The notes under the pieces were generated by a model. It saw nothing but the letters and a program-made list of their open reading frames with translations, did not search any database and had not been told where the DNA came from. 64,000 nt of DNA from Kushneria avicenniae (GTDB lineage Bacteria > Pseudomonadota > Gammaproteobacteria > Pseudomonadales > Halomonadaceae), in the NCBI RefSeq assembly GCF_900112585.1, contig NZ_FOLY01000005.1, positions 1 through 64,000 of the forward strand. Direction: 5' to 3'. The position numbers and the translations under genes were made by a program. Below, in pieces: positions 1-8,321 of this stretch. The first letter of the stretch is position 1, and each line of letters opens with the position of its first letter.

Positions 1-40
1 GTGCGTGGTCGTGGCGCGTTGGTGAAGTATCTGAGCCATG
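1..40 (-). CDS. IS481-type transposase, first 13 codons only (cut by window edge)
   Basis: The minus strand shows a strong ribosome binding site (GGAGGAGG) followed by ATG and the residues MAQILHQRATTTH before the window ends. This N-terminus resembles IS481-family transposases, which often open with M-x-Q-x-LH-x-x-A-x-T-T. Only 13 residues are visible, so the family call rests on that short match and on the remnant of a similar transposase C-terminus near position 800. It is read as an intact start; whether the gene is complete is unknown. Confidence 0.55.
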
Positions 41-104
41 GATCCTCCTCCGTTAGTGAGTCATACCATAAACCACTACACTCCGGGACCATACACCTAG
101 CACA
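1..104 (-). mobile_element. Left-edge fragment of an IS481-type insertion sequence
   Basis: On the minus strand this stretch contains the beginning of a transposase and about 65 bases of upstream leader. The minus-strand text from about position 104 reads TGTGCTAGGTGTATGG, which starts with TGT as IS481-family ends commonly do, so the element boundary is placed there by inference. The rest of the element lies outside the window, so the opposite inverted repeat cannot be checked. Confidence 0.5.
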
Positions 105-139
105 TGGCAAATGCTGATTAGAACGACATTTTTTGCATG

Positions 140-167
140 GCGCCCGCTTTTGAGTGGGCGCTTTTTT
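140..167 (+). terminator. Rho-independent terminator
   Basis: A GC-rich hairpin (GCGCCC-G-CT, loop TTTG, AG-T-GGGCGC) is followed directly by six T residues on the plus strand. It sits outside the IS end and terminates transcription of something reading rightwards, possibly from inside the element or an interrupted gene. Confidence 0.7.
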
Positions 168-216
168 AAGTATTATGATCGGGTTTATTAGCCTTGCGTG
201 GATTCGCGCCCTTTAT

Positions 217-240
217 TTAACAATTTAATTGTATTGTTAA
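217..240. repeat. Short AT-rich inverted repeat
   Basis: TTAACAAT and ATTGTTAA flank an 8-base AT-only centre. It lies in the AT-rich stretch before the small membrane protein gene. It could be an operator or chance; nothing else supports a role. Confidence 0.3.
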
Positions 241-416
241 ACTTTGTGTTATAGATATCATGTGGACGCGATCCAAGGTTGGTGGCGACGATATATTTTT
301 TAAGCTAACAAGTTGGTTTTGAAAGATGTCAAGCAGTGGAGTTAAAAATCTGCTTGCTCGGATAGGTAAACGAGGATGCTTAATAGTATCCGTTAGGATT
401 GAGTATAAGGGAAGAA

Positions 417-767
417 GTGCAAGAGATTTCATGGGTTTCAGCTGCATTTTATTGTGCATTCAACATTTTTGTTTTTTATCAGAGATTACATATAAAAAAT
501 TTTGGTGGTTCAAGCCAAGCCTTTCTCGTGGCGCTTAATATTTCAGCGTTTACAGGTATGCTAACCGGTCTTGGTTACCTTATATATTATGGCTGGTCAG
601 TTGTCTGGTGGGCTCCTGTGTTAATTTTTGGTTTGGGCTTTTTGGCATCAATGCTTAGTTTCTTTGTGGAGCGTATTTTTGGGCCATTAGTGCTGAGCTT
701 GAGCGCGTTTATTGGCTGGCCAGTCTGTGCTTTTTTGATGTTTCAATATGTGCCTCTCGTAAATTAA
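417..767 (+). CDS. Small AT-rich integral membrane protein of unknown function
   Basis: A protein of about 116 residues that is hydrophobic almost throughout, with roughly four predicted membrane spans: the N-terminal SAAFYCAFNIFVF segment, the segment around FLVALNISAFTGMLTGLGYLIYYG, VVWWAPVLIFGLGFLASMLSFF, and LVLSLSAFIGWPVCAFLMF. I do not recognise a family. The frame opens after a stop at 384; TTG at 399 has a poorly spaced Shine-Dalgarno, whereas GTG at 417 is preceded by AAGGGA, so 417 is preferred. Base composition is clearly more AT-rich than the genes to the right, and it sits between two transposase fragments, which suggests horizontally acquired cargo. Confidence 0.5.
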   Translation: MQEISWVSAAFYCAFNIFVFYQRLHIKNFGGSSQAFLVALNISAFTGMLTGLGYLIYYGWSVVWWAPVLIFGLGFLASMLSFFVERIFGPLVLSLSAFIGWPVCAFLMFQYVPLVN

Positions 768-892
768 AGAGATGTTGCGATTGAATGTTTAGGTGTTTTG
801 CCCTTCGGGTTTCGATTCATTCGCTCGACCTGACCATTGGTCCGCTGATGGAAGGATCGGATCAGGTGGTGCTCGATTACATTTTCATAGCA
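764..892 (-). pseudogene. Decayed C-terminal fragment of an IS481-type transposase
   Basis: The minus strand encodes a stretch ending near TNGQVERMNR, the conserved segment around the last acidic catalytic residue of IS481/IS3-type DDE transposases (usually H-P-x-T-N-G-x-V-E-R-x-N-R). The motif is recognisable, but the preceding proline is changed and the sequence after it (NPKGKTPKHS) departs from the expected IK-E/D-A-T-V-K-R and stops early. Upstream sequence does not resemble a transposase, so this is a remnant of another copy, in the same orientation as the fragment at position 1. Confidence 0.6.
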
Positions 893-984
893 GATAGTGG
901 CGGCGCGAACGTTGTAAAGCGTCCGTCTTGACGTACGTACCGTAAGGCGCACACTCCATCAAAATTGAGCGCATTGGGGGAATC

Positions 985-1227
985 ATGATTGGCATTACGG
1001 CCACTGAGGCACGCAGCAACCTTTACCAGTTGATCGACGAAACCGCCGAGTCTCACCAGCCCATCGTCATCATGGGCAAGCGTAATAAAGCGGTATTGGT
1101 GTCGGAAGAAGACTGGTCGGCCATTCAGGAGACGCTCTATCTGCTGTCCGTGTCCGGCATGCGTGAATCCATTTGTGAGGGAATGGATACCTCCATCGAT
1201 GAGTGCGAGGGGGAGCTGGACTGGTGA
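985..1227 (+). CDS. Phd/YefM-family antitoxin
   Basis: This 80-residue protein has the typical layout of YefM/Phd antitoxins: an N-terminal DNA-binding half (ITATEARSNLYQLIDE), the central segment PIVIMGKRNKAVLVSEEDW found throughout the family, and an acidic toxin-binding C-terminal tail (SIDECEGELDW). Such antitoxins repress their own operon and neutralise a YoeB/RelE-type mRNA interferase encoded immediately downstream. Here the downstream toxin is destroyed (see next entry), so this is an orphan antitoxin. ATG at 985 follows GGGGGAATC. It lies in the scarred region between transposase debris and the chromosomal pentulose genes. Confidence 0.85.
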   Translation: MIGITATEARSNLYQLIDETAESHQPIVIMGKRNKAVLVSEEDWSAIQETLYLLSVSGMRESICEGMDTSIDECEGELDW

Positions 1228-1265
1228 TATGGATACTGATGTACACCAGGTAGGCTCAGCATTAC
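1224..1265 (+). pseudogene. Remnant of a YoeB-type toxin, stopped after nine codons
   Basis: A GTG codon overlaps the antitoxin stop by four bases (GTGA), the usual coupling in YefM-YoeB pairs. It opens a frame reading VIWILMYTR, then TAG, then AQ. YoeB-type toxins commonly begin M-x-W-K-L-x-Y-T-K-Q-A-Q, so the residues on both sides of the stop fit and the TAG lies where a glutamine codon (CAG) is expected. After two more codons the similarity ends and another stop follows. The toxin is therefore inactivated by a nonsense change plus loss of the remainder. Confidence 0.6.
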
Positions 1266-1298
1266 GAATGATGCCTGCATTGGTCAGCAGCCCAACCC

Positions 1299-2051
1299 CT
1301 ACCTCGCCGTATATCCCCCATCGATCGGCAGGCACACGCCGCTGATCATCCCCGCGCCATCGCTGAGCAGAAAGAGGATCGGTTCGACCACGTCTGCAAG
1401 CTCTGCAAAGCGGTTGAGCGGGATGGCGGCGAGCATCGGGTCACGCTTTTCTGGCGCCGACCACACTTTCTGCGCCATGGGGGTGAGCGTGACGGTCGGG
1501 TTGACGCTGTTGACGCGAATATTGTGCGCGCCCCATTCCAGACACAGCGACCGGGTGATGGCGTCCATCGCCGCCTTGGAAGCGCTGTAGGCCAAGTGAT
1601 CATCGAGCCCCACCAGGGACGCCTGACTCGAGACGTTGACGATGCTGCCGCCCTTGTTGGCTTCGATCATGCCGCGAGCCACGCCGCGCGCGGCCATGGC
1701 GGCGGCGCGGGCATTGGTGTGAAAGACCTGGTCGATGGCGTCGGCTGGCAGGGTCAGCGCCGGTTCGACGTGAGTGATGCCGGCGCTGTTGACCAGCCCG
1801 TCAAACGGGCCGTGATCAAAAATGGCCTGCTCGAGTGCCTCGGTGTCGGTCAATTCCAGCGCGCAGGTGGTGCAGCCGGCGGCCTCGAGGGCGGTGAGCG
1901 CCTCGGGATTGCGCCCCAGCGCCACGACCTCGGCGTGCTGTTCGCGCAGGGCCAGTGCGACGGCCTGACCGATGCCGCTGGTCGCACCGGTGACCAGATA
2001 ACGCCGGCCATTGAGGCCTGCATACGGCGTGACAGTACGGGTAGGGCTCAT
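1299..2051 (-). CDS. SDR-family oxidoreductase, L-xylulose reductase-like
   Basis: Classical short-chain dehydrogenase of 250 residues. The NAD(P)-binding glycine motif TGATSGIG, the NSAG motif, and the catalytic Ser plus YSASK set are all present. The C-terminal half ([13 protein letters not shown], then [22 protein letters not shown], ending in DGGYTAR) strongly resembles L-xylulose/dicarbonyl reductases, which interconvert L-xylulose and xylitol in the cytosol. An upstream in-frame ATG at 2123 would overlap the preceding gene; ATG at 2051 has a GAGGA ribosome binding site, so it is chosen. It follows a sugar-binding protein gene by 50 bases and lies near a pentulose kinase, supporting a pentitol or pentulose role. 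The exact substrate is inferred. Confidence 0.75.
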   Translation of the reverse strand: MSPTRTVTPYAGLNGRRYLVTGATSGIGQAVALALREQHAEVVALGRNPEALTALEAAGCTTCALELTDTEALEQAIFDHGPFDGLVNSAGITHVEPALTLPADAIDQVFHTNARAAAMAARGVARGMIEANKGGSIVNVSSQASLVGLDDHLAYSASKAAMDAITRSLCLEWGAHNIRVNSVNPTVTLTPMAQKVWSAPEKRDPMLAAIPLNRFAELADVVEPILFLLSDGAGMISGVCLPIDGGYTAR

Positions 2052-2100
2052 GGCGTCCTCATCGTTGGCAGGCGTTCGGGGAAAGCGTGGCATGTCCGGG

Positions 2101-3048
2101 CTACCAGAGGAAGTTTCGGGCATTGTCGGCGGTGACCAGGGTGGTATCGACCGGGACGGTCTCGGGCGCCTTTTCGCCGCGGTACTGCTTCACGGCCAGT
2201 GCCAGCGCCCGGGCGGCGATGTCGGCCGGGTGCTGCGCCATCATGGCGATCAGGGGCGAGTTGGGGCGGGTCAGCATTCTGACCGCTTCCGGACTGCCAT
2301 CCACGCCGGCCAGTTTTACATTCCGGCCGGCGGTCTGGATAGCGACCAGCGCCCCCAGCACGCCCGTATCGTCGACGCTGAAAATGCCGGCCAGCTCCGG
2401 GTGAGTCTCAAGCATTTGTTCTGTCACGCTCAGAGCCTTGTTGCGCGCCTGATTACCGTTCTGCCGGTCGACCAGCTCGATGCCCTGGAACTCGGCCAGA
2501 GCCTTCTGACACCCTTCGACGCGCTGACGCATCGGGGCCACCGCCGCTCCCTCAAGAATGGCCACCTGCCCGCGGCCATCAAGCTGTTCGCCCAGATAGC
2601 GACAGGCCTGATAACCGGCGCCGACGTTGTTCGAGCCCACGAAACCGTCAATCGGCCCTCTGGCCGGTGTATCCACGGCGACGACCGTGACACCCGCCTC
2701 GTGCGTCGAGACGATGGTCTCCTCAATGGCGGCCGGATTGGCCGGGTCGATCAGCAGGATATCAATGTCGCGCGCCAGCATGTCCTCGACATCGCGGTGC
2801 TGTCTGGCGGTGTCACGGCGGGCGTCGGTAAAGATGAACCGTGCCCCCATGTCGTCGATTGCCTCCTGTAGCGCCCGCTGCAGGGTCACGAAGTAGACGT
2901 TATCGAGCGTCTGAAAGGACATGCCGATGACAAGCTCGTCATCATTCTTGTCATGAGGGTTGGCGGCCCGGGCCGTGGGCAGGGCGAGCAGCAGGCTGAC
3001 CAGTACCGCGCACAGCAGCCACCGTATATGTTTGAGCGTGATGGGCAT
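2101..3048 (-). CDS. Periplasmic sugar-binding protein of an ABC transporter (ribose/xylose type)
   Basis: A 315-residue exported protein. The N-terminus has basic residues, a hydrophobic core ([15 protein letters not shown]) and a signal-peptidase site near ARA-A. The rest is a type I periplasmic binding fold of the RbsB family: [36 protein letters not shown], and [17 protein letters not shown] match the sugar-binding strands. It would capture a pentose or polyol for an ABC importer, but no permease or ATPase gene of that transporter is present nearby, so it is an orphan or its partners are elsewhere. It is co-oriented with the SDR gene and diverges from the kinase gene, with a shared promoter region of about 155 bases. 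Confidence 0.8.
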   Translation of the reverse strand: MPITLKHIRWLLCAVLVSLLLALPTARAANPHDKNDDELVIGMSFQTLDNVYFVTLQRALQEAIDDMGARFIFTDARRDTARQHRDVEDMLARDIDILLIDPANPAAIEETIVSTHEAGVTVVAVDTPARGPIDGFVGSNNVGAGYQACRYLGEQLDGRGQVAILEGAAVAPMRQRVEGCQKALAEFQGIELVDRQNGNQARNKALSVTEQMLETHPELAGIFSVDDTGVLGALVAIQTAGRNVKLAGVDGSPEAVRMLTRPNSPLIAMMAQHPADIAARALALAVKQYRGEKAPETVPVDTTLVTADNARNFLW

Positions 3049-3204
3049 GGCGTTCCCCGACGATGTGTGAGGGCAGCGGTGCTGATGTCGTCATTGATCA
3101 TTTAGCGGCGTTTTGCACACACTGACCATTCATCTTTGGATGATTGAATCAGGATGGATCCTGCACGGCGGCAGGATCGCGCCACGCCATCATCAGGAGC
3201 CTCC

Positions 3205-4821
3205 ATGAGCGCCTATTACCTGGGAATCGATGTGGGATCGGCCAGTGTCAGGGCCGGCGTGTTTGATCAGCACGGTCACTGTCTGGCGCAGGCCGCCTGC
3301 GAGATCGAGCAGTATCGACCGCGTGCCGGGTTTGTCGAGCAGTCGAGTGACAACATCTGGTCGCAGTGCGTGACGGCGGTGCGCGCGGCGGTGAGCGAGG
3401 CGGGCATCGACGGTGAGGCGGTCCGGGCGGTCGGTTTTGATGCCACCTGCTCGCTGGTGGCGCTGAATGATCAGGGCGCGCCGGTGTCGGTCTCTCCCGA
3501 CAATGATGACGCCCACAACATCGTGATGTGGATGGATCATCGGGCCATCGAAGAGGCCAGCGAGATCGCCGCCACCGGACATCCGGCGCTGGAGTATATC
3601 GGCGGACAGGTCAGCCCGGAGCTTGAACTGCCCAAGCTGTTGTGGCTCCACCGCCACCGGACGGATCAGTTCGAGCGGGCGGCGCTCTTTCTCGATCTGG
3701 CCGATTTCATGGTGGCGCGGGCCATTGGAGATCTGGACGGCCGGCATGAGCCGGAGCGCAGCGTCTGTACGCAGGTGTGCAAATGGCTCTATCTGGCCCA
3801 TGAAGGGCGCTGGCCGGAGGATCTGCTCGAACGGCTCGGTCTCGATGAGCTGATGTCGCGTCCGGCCATGCAGGGCGAGATTCGTGCCCCCGGTTCCCGG
3901 GCCGGCACGCTCTCCAGTGAGGCGGCCGAAGCGATGGGGCTGTCACCGCAGACGGTGGTGGCCACCGGGCTGATCGATGCGCACGCCGGGGCGCTGGGCA
4001 TGCTGGGGGAGGACCCGGAGGGCAGTCTGGCCGTGATTGCCGGGACGTCGGCCTGTCATATCGCGTTCTCCCGCGAGGCCTGTTTCGTACCCGGCGTCTG
4101 GGGGCCCTACTGGGGCGCGGTCCTGCCGGATGGCTGGATCAACGAAGGCGGACAGAGTGCGGTCGGGGCGCTGATCGATCATGTGATTCACGACAGCGGA
4201 GCGTTCGAGGCGCTCAGCCGTGCGGCCGAGGCAGACGAGGTCAGCCATTTCGAGTGGCTCAATCGCCGGCTGGCGGCGCTGGAGGAGGAGCGCCGCGACG
4301 AGCTGACCCGGCATCTGCATCTGCTGGACCATCACCACGGCAATCGTTCGCCGCTGGTGGATGCGTCGCTGACGGGCATGATCAGCGGGCTGACGCTGGA
4401 CCGTGACCTCGATGCACTGGCGGTGCGCTATCTGGCCACGCTGCAGGCGGTCAGTCTGGGCACGCGCCATATTGTCGAGACCCTCAACGCACACGGCCAT
4501 GACATCAAACGATTGCGCCTGTGCGGTGGGGCGCTCAAGAATGCGCGCTGGCTGAAGGAGTTAAGCGACGCGACCGGCCTTGTGATCGAGCTGCCCGAGG
4601 AGCGCGAAACGGTGCTGCTGGGCAGTGCCATGCTGGCGGCGACCGCCTGCGGCGATTACGCAGGGCTTCGAGACGCGGCGGCGGCCATGAGTGCGACCGC
4701 GCAGAGAGTGGCACCGGATACCACACGCCGTGCCTTTTTTGACGCCAAATACCGGGTCTACCGGCAAATGCACGCTGATCAGCTGCGCTATCGCGACCTC
4801 ATGAAGGCGCGCGGCAACTGA
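3205..4821 (+). CDS. FGGY-family pentulose kinase (D-ribulokinase-like)
   Basis: A 538-residue FGGY carbohydrate kinase that phosphorylates a ketopentose with ATP. It has the N-terminal phosphate motif YLGIDVGSASVRAG, the DATCSLVAL and VMWMDHRA segments typical of the ribulose/ribitol kinase subgroup (FGGY/YpCarbK-like), the VIAGTSACHI hinge motif, and the C-terminal adenosine-binding LRLCGGALKN. Length fits the subgroup. ATG 3205 is preceded by AGGAGCC; an earlier in-frame ATG at 3154 lacks a good site. With the L-xylulose-reductase-like SDR and the sugar-binding protein it suggests a pathway polyol or pentulose to pentulose phosphate. Which ketopentose is used cannot be decided from sequence alone. 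Confidence 0.85.
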   Translation: MSAYYLGIDVGSASVRAGVFDQHGHCLAQAACEIEQYRPRAGFVEQSSDNIWSQCVTAVRAAVSEAGIDGEAVRAVGFDATCSLVALNDQGAPVSVSPDNDDAHNIVMWMDHRAIEEASEIAATGHPALEYIGGQVSPELELPKLLWLHRHRTDQFERAALFLDLADFMVARAIGDLDGRHEPERSVCTQVCKWLYLAHEGRWPEDLLERLGLDELMSRPAMQGEIRAPGSRAGTLSSEAAEAMGLSPQTVVATGLIDAHAGALGMLGEDPEGSLAVIAGTSACHIAFSREACFVPGVWGPYWGAVLPDGWINEGGQSAVGALIDHVIHDSGAFEALSRAAEADEVSHFEWLNRRLAALEEERRDELTRHLHLLDHHHGNRSPLVDASLTGMISGLTLDRDLDALAVRYLATLQAVSLGTRHIVETLNAHGHDIKRLRLCGGALKNARWLKELSDATGLVIELPEERETVLLGSAMLAATACGDYAGLRDAAAAMSATAQRVAPDTTRRAFFDAKYRVYRQMHADQLRYRDLMKARGN

Positions 4822-4842
4822 CGCGGGATGAGTCCGACGCCG

Positions 4843-5598
4843 TCAGGTGACTGACGGCGCGTTGTCGGCCAGCACCTTGCGCAGAAAGCTGCGGGTGCGT
4901 TCATCGCGCGGATTGGTGAACAGCTCCGAAGGCGGGGCCTGTTCGACGATGCGTCCGCCGTCCATGAACACCACTCGATCGGCCACTTCGCGGGCAAACT
5001 GCATCTCGTGGGTGACCACGATCATGGTCTGCTGCTCGGCGGCGAGCTGTTTCATCAGGGCCAGCACTTCCTCGACCCACTCCGGGTCAAGCGCCGAGGT
5101 CGGCTCGTCAAACAGGATGACTTCAGCGTTGGCCGCCATGGCGCGGCCGATGCCGATGCGCTGCTGCTGCCCGCCGGAGAGCGCCGCCGGGTAGGCATCC
5201 GCCTTGTCGGCCAGACCGATGCGCTCGAGAATCTTGCGCGCGCGTGCGTGGGCTTCAGCCTTTGACAGCCCCTCGACCACGATCATGCGCTCGGCGATGT
5301 TCTCCAGCGCCGTCTTGTGGGCAAAGAGCGCATAGTTCTGAAACACGAACGCCGTGCGCCGACGCAGGCCCAGAATGTCCTCACTGCGCGCTGCCGGCAC
5401 ATCGACCGTCAGGTCTCCCACGGTGAGCTGTCCGGCATCGGGGCGCTCGAGAAAGTTGATGCAGCGCAGAAGCGTTGACTTGCCGGTGCCGGACGGGCCG
5501 ATGACCACGATGATCTCGCCGCGCTCAAGCGACAGGTCGATGCCATCGAGCACGGTATGCGCGCCAAAGCGCTTGGTGATGTTCTTGAGTGCAATCAT
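4843..5598 (-). CDS. Polar amino acid/cystine-type ABC transporter ATPase
   Basis: A 251-residue ABC ATPase of the GlnQ/HisP/TcyN class. Walker A is GPSGTGKST, the signature is LSGGQQQR, Walker B is [14 protein letters not shown], and the switch histidine follows in VVTHEM. It hydrolyses ATP at the inner membrane to drive substrate entry through the adjacent permease. ATG at 5598 overlaps the permease stop (ATGA), which is why it is preferred over an in-frame ATG at 5643 that would overlap the permease by 49 bases. It is the last gene of a binding protein-permease-ATPase unit and converges with the kinase gene 22 bases away. Confidence 0.9.
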   Translation of the reverse strand: MIALKNITKRFGAHTVLDGIDLSLERGEIIVVIGPSGTGKSTLLRCINFLERPDAGQLTVGDLTVDVPAARSEDILGLRRRTAFVFQNYALFAHKTALENIAERMIVVEGLSKAEAHARARKILERIGLADKADAYPAALSGGQQQRIGIGRAMAANAEVILFDEPTSALDPEWVEEVLALMKQLAAEQQTMIVVTHEMQFAREVADRVVFMDGGRIVEQAPPSELFTNPRDERTRSFLRKVLADNAPSVT

Positions 5599-6269
5599 CG
5601 CTGGTAGGCCCGGTTGAGACGTTTTTCCAGCCGCCGCTGACACCAGGAGAGCGCCTCGACGATGACCCAGTAGATCAGCGCCACGACCAGAAAGGCCTCG
5701 AAATAGAGAAAGCTGCTGGCGGCTTCCTTCTGGGTCGCGCCCATCAGCTCGGTCACGCCCAGGGTAAAGGCCAGTGAGGTCGACTTGATCATGTCGATGA
5801 AGTAGTTCATCAGCGTGGGCGTGGCCACGCGCGTGGCCTGGGGGAGAATGATGCGGCGCATGGTCTGGGCGTGGGTCATGCCGATCGACTGGGCGGCTTC
5901 GGTCTGGCTGCGATCGATACCGGTAATGGCAGCACGGATCGATTCGGCCATGTAAGCCGAAAAGTGCAGCGTCAGCCCCATGATGGTGGCGGTCACGCCA
6001 TTGATGGAGACCAGAAAGGAGAGAAACTGCGGCAGTCCGTAATAGAACAAAAAGAGCTGCACCAGCAGCGGAGTGCCGCGAAAAAACGAGATGAAAAGCT
6101 GTGCGGCCTGATCGAGCCCGGGCAGACGCGAGACGCGAATGACGGCCAGCAGACAGGAAAGCATCAGGGCACAGACCATGCCCGCAGCGGCCATGCCCAG
6201 CGTCAGCGGGAGATAGTCCAGCAGCACAGGCACCAGCCCGGCCATGTAATCAAGATTGAGTGCGTGCAT
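5595..6269 (-). CDS. Polar amino acid ABC transporter permease
   Basis: A 224-residue inner-membrane permease of the HisMQ/TcyL type. It has several hydrophobic spans and the cytoplasmic EAA loop that docks the ATPase, visible as [22 protein letters not shown]. The N-terminal [19 protein letters not shown] motif is characteristic of polar amino acid permeases of the cystine/glutamine branch. A single permease presumably works as a homodimer. The gene lies 110 bases downstream of the binding-protein gene, beyond a hairpin, and overlaps the ATPase start by four bases. Confidence 0.9.
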   Translation of the reverse strand: MHALNLDYMAGLVPVLLDYLPLTLGMAAAGMVCALMLSCLLAVIRVSRLPGLDQAAQLFISFFRGTPLLVQLFLFYYGLPQFLSFLVSINGVTATIMGLTLHFSAYMAESIRAAITGIDRSQTEAAQSIGMTHAQTMRRIILPQATRVATPTLMNYFIDMIKSTSLAFTLGVTELMGATQKEAASSFLYFEAFLVVALIYWVIVEALSWCQRRLEKRLNRAYQR

Positions 6270-6326
6270 GGCAATGCGCTTTAAAACGAGCGACCCGCAT
6301 CAAATGCCTGCGAGGCGCTAGAGAGT

Positions 6327-6356
6327 GGAAACAAAACGCCCCGGACATGCCGGGGC
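6327..6356 (-). terminator. Intra-operon hairpin after the binding-protein gene
   Basis: On the minus strand a 7-bp perfect stem (GCCCCGG / CCGGGGC) with a 5-base loop is followed by GTTTTGTTTCC. It lies between the binding-protein and permease genes, 24 bases after the former's stop. It may act as a partial terminator or as a 3' stabiliser giving more binding protein than permease. Confidence 0.6.
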
Positions 6357-6379
6357 CATCGGGCAGAGCATAGCGCCGA

Positions 6380-7192
6380 TCAGGCGTCGCTGCCGGTCTT
6401 TTCCGATCCTTCGGACTGCGGCGCTTCGGTGATGTCGTTGTCGAACCACTTCTCGGAAATCGCCTTGAGTTCGCCGCTGTCGCGCAGGGTTTCCAGTGCC
6501 TTGTTCACGCGATCGCGCTGGGCACGGCCCTGCGCGTTGTCACGAAACGGCAGGGCGTTTTCGATCTTCGAGAAGGGCTGACCGGCCAGCTGCAGCGGCA
6601 GCGGCTTGTCCTTGATGACCTGAGAGGCGCTGGTACGGTCCATCACGAAGGCATCGGCGCGCCCCAGGGCCACATCCTGCTCGATGTTGGACTCATAGGT
6701 CTTGAGGTTGATCTCATCGGCGTAGGGCAGCGCCTTGAGCAGGGTTTCGTAGTTCGAGCCCAGGTTCATGATGACTGTCTTGCCCTTGAGATCTTCCACG
6801 CCGTGGATGTCGTTGTTGCCCTTGCGAACCACCACCTGGGCACCGTCATAAACGTAGGGCTCGGAGAAGGCGTATTTGGCCTGGCGCTCCGGGGTAATGG
6901 TGATCTGGTTGGCGATGGTATCGATGCGGCCGGAATCCAGCATGCCGGCCAGGCCCGAGAAGCTGGCGGTCACGAATTGGATGTCATCACCGGTCTGCTG
7001 GCCGATGGCGTTCATGACATCGACTTCAAATCCCTGGAGTTTGTCGTGATCGACAAACGTGAAGGGGTAGTAGCCGCCGGACATGCCCACGCGCAGCGTC
7101 TCGGCCTGAGCCGCCGTGACCGTGCCCATGAAAGTGGCCAGTCCCAGCGACGTGATCGCAAGAGTGCGTGCCAGTGTTTTGAAAACTGCCAT
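6380..7192 (-). CDS. Periplasmic amino acid-binding protein (cystine/FliY-like)
   Basis: A 270-residue exported protein with a signal peptide ending AQAETLRVGMSGGYYPFTF. It carries the SBP_bac_3 signatures LQGFEVDVMNAIG, the SGLAGMLDSGRIDTIANQ segment, and LKGKTVIMNLGSNYE. The segment LDSGRIDTIANQITITPERQAKYAFSEPY resembles L-cystine-binding proteins (TcyJ/FliY) and YxeM. It is the first gene of the ABC unit and has a GGAGA ribosome binding site. A short acidic serine/glutamate-rich tail follows the folded domain. Cystine or another sulfur amino acid is the best guess; other polar amino acids cannot be excluded. Confidence 0.85.
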   Translation of the reverse strand: MAVFKTLARTLAITSLGLATFMGTVTAAQAETLRVGMSGGYYPFTFVDHDKLQGFEVDVMNAIGQQTGDDIQFVTASFSGLAGMLDSGRIDTIANQITITPERQAKYAFSEPYVYDGAQVVVRKGNNDIHGVEDLKGKTVIMNLGSNYETLLKALPYADEINLKTYESNIEQDVALGRADAFVMDRTSASQVIKDKPLPLQLAGQPFSKIENALPFRDNAQGRAQRDRVNKALETLRDSGELKAISEKWFDNDITEAPQSEGSEKTGSDA

Positions 7193-7397
7193 GGAGATCT
7201 CCTGAAAGAGGGCGCCCAGAGACGCTGAATGCGTCCAGCGTAACGCAACCTGCCTTGAAGGAATAAGAAAAAGTTTTTATATGCGAAGCGGTTTTTAACT
7301 ATGGCCGAACGGTAGAGAGATCCTGTTTCCGGGTGTCTGGCCCTGGAGTGAAAAACGCCTCGGAAACGGAAGATGACAGCAGGCAGGGAAGGAGACC

Positions 7398-7925
7398 TTA
7401 GAAGGAGGCCAGGCTGGGATCGGACTCGTTGTCGATCTGATTGGCAAGCACCATCTCGATGAAATCGGCAATGATGTCCTGCACCCTGTCCTGGGTGAGA
7501 TCGCCGCAGGAAATCCAGGATTCCCCCTGCTCTTCATGGCGATGATGCTTCATGAAGCTTCGATCGATGCGCAGCCCGTCATGGTCGGCATCATGGCTGA
7601 TGCGCAGATGATTGAAGTTGGTGAAGCCCTTTTTCATCCGCACGTGCTGCACCGGCAAAAGGTGAAACTCCACCGCCTCGATATCGCGGGTTCTGGATTC
7701 ATCTTCGCAGTGCACGTGAATCTCGCTGGCGTAATGATTGCTGCCGGCGATATCGCGCGCCCACTCCATCGCGGGAATCAGGACGCGCTGGGCAATCTCG
7801 TCGAAGCTTGCCGGCTCTTCGGGGTCAGCATCCTCAACCGCTTCCTGAGCGGGATGCGGGCGCAGGGGATTCCTGCCGCTGACCTGCTGCTCATAGTGTT
7901 TGAATACACGATTCAGGTCTTTCAT
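7398..7925 (-). CDS. Hypothetical cytosolic protein
   Basis: A 175-residue hydrophilic protein with no signal peptide or membrane span. It has an N-terminal linker rich in proline and glutamate, then a domain containing SFDEIAQRVLIPAMEWARDI and a histidine-rich central part (HYASEIHVHCEDES, LRIDRSFMKHHRHEEQGESW). I do not recognise a characterised family; similar proteins of unknown function seem common in halomonads, but that is recollection. The upstream ATG at 7946 is less likely than ATG 7925, which follows AGAGGAAC. It stands alone between two transporter-type genes. Confidence 0.65.
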   Translation of the reverse strand: MKDLNRVFKHYEQQVSGRNPLRPHPAQEAVEDADPEEPASFDEIAQRVLIPAMEWARDIAGSNHYASEIHVHCEDESRTRDIEAVEFHLLPVQHVRMKKGFTNFNHLRISHDADHDGLRIDRSFMKHHRHEEQGESWISCGDLTQDRVQDIIADFIEMVLANQIDNESDPSLASF

Positions 7926-8321
7926 GTTCCTCTGCCTTCTGTGCACCGCTCCAGCGGTTCGAGTGTCTGATAAAGAAGTGAGGGGGACGCTGCCGGAATT
8001 GAGTGCTTCAACGTCTGTTGAAAGGAAAAGAGAAGATCCCTTTGCGGTGCCGAGCGATATGGCGCAGGGAGACGTTCGGGCATTGATAGCACGCTTTGAG
8101 GCGAGAGGCTACCGCCAATGGTGCTTGCTATTCCTTAACACAGGTTATCAATCTGTATGGCCGTCTACCGCTCAAGGGCGATGCAGACTGTAGAGATGGG
8201 GATTCAGAGCCCTTTTTCAATTGCAGGGCCCTGATGGCATGAACATCGAAGGGATGACGCGCCTTTTTCAGGGATTGGAAAGAGGGAGCGTCCTGAGGCA
8301 CGAGAAGGGCTCTTCCCTTCG
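7926..8321. other. Intergenic region, about 400 bases
   Basis: This stretch separates the hypothetical gene from the cyclohexadienyl-dehydratase-like gene, both on the minus strand. It should contain the promoter of the former. An open frame of about 97 codons runs through part of it on the plus strand, but it has no ribosome binding site or recognisable composition. No RNA gene or repeat was recognised. Confidence 0.4.

Noticed and set aside
7900-8193. Plus-strand frame of 97 codons
   Set aside because: Starts inside the minus-strand hypothetical gene, has no ribosome binding site and no protein-like pattern.
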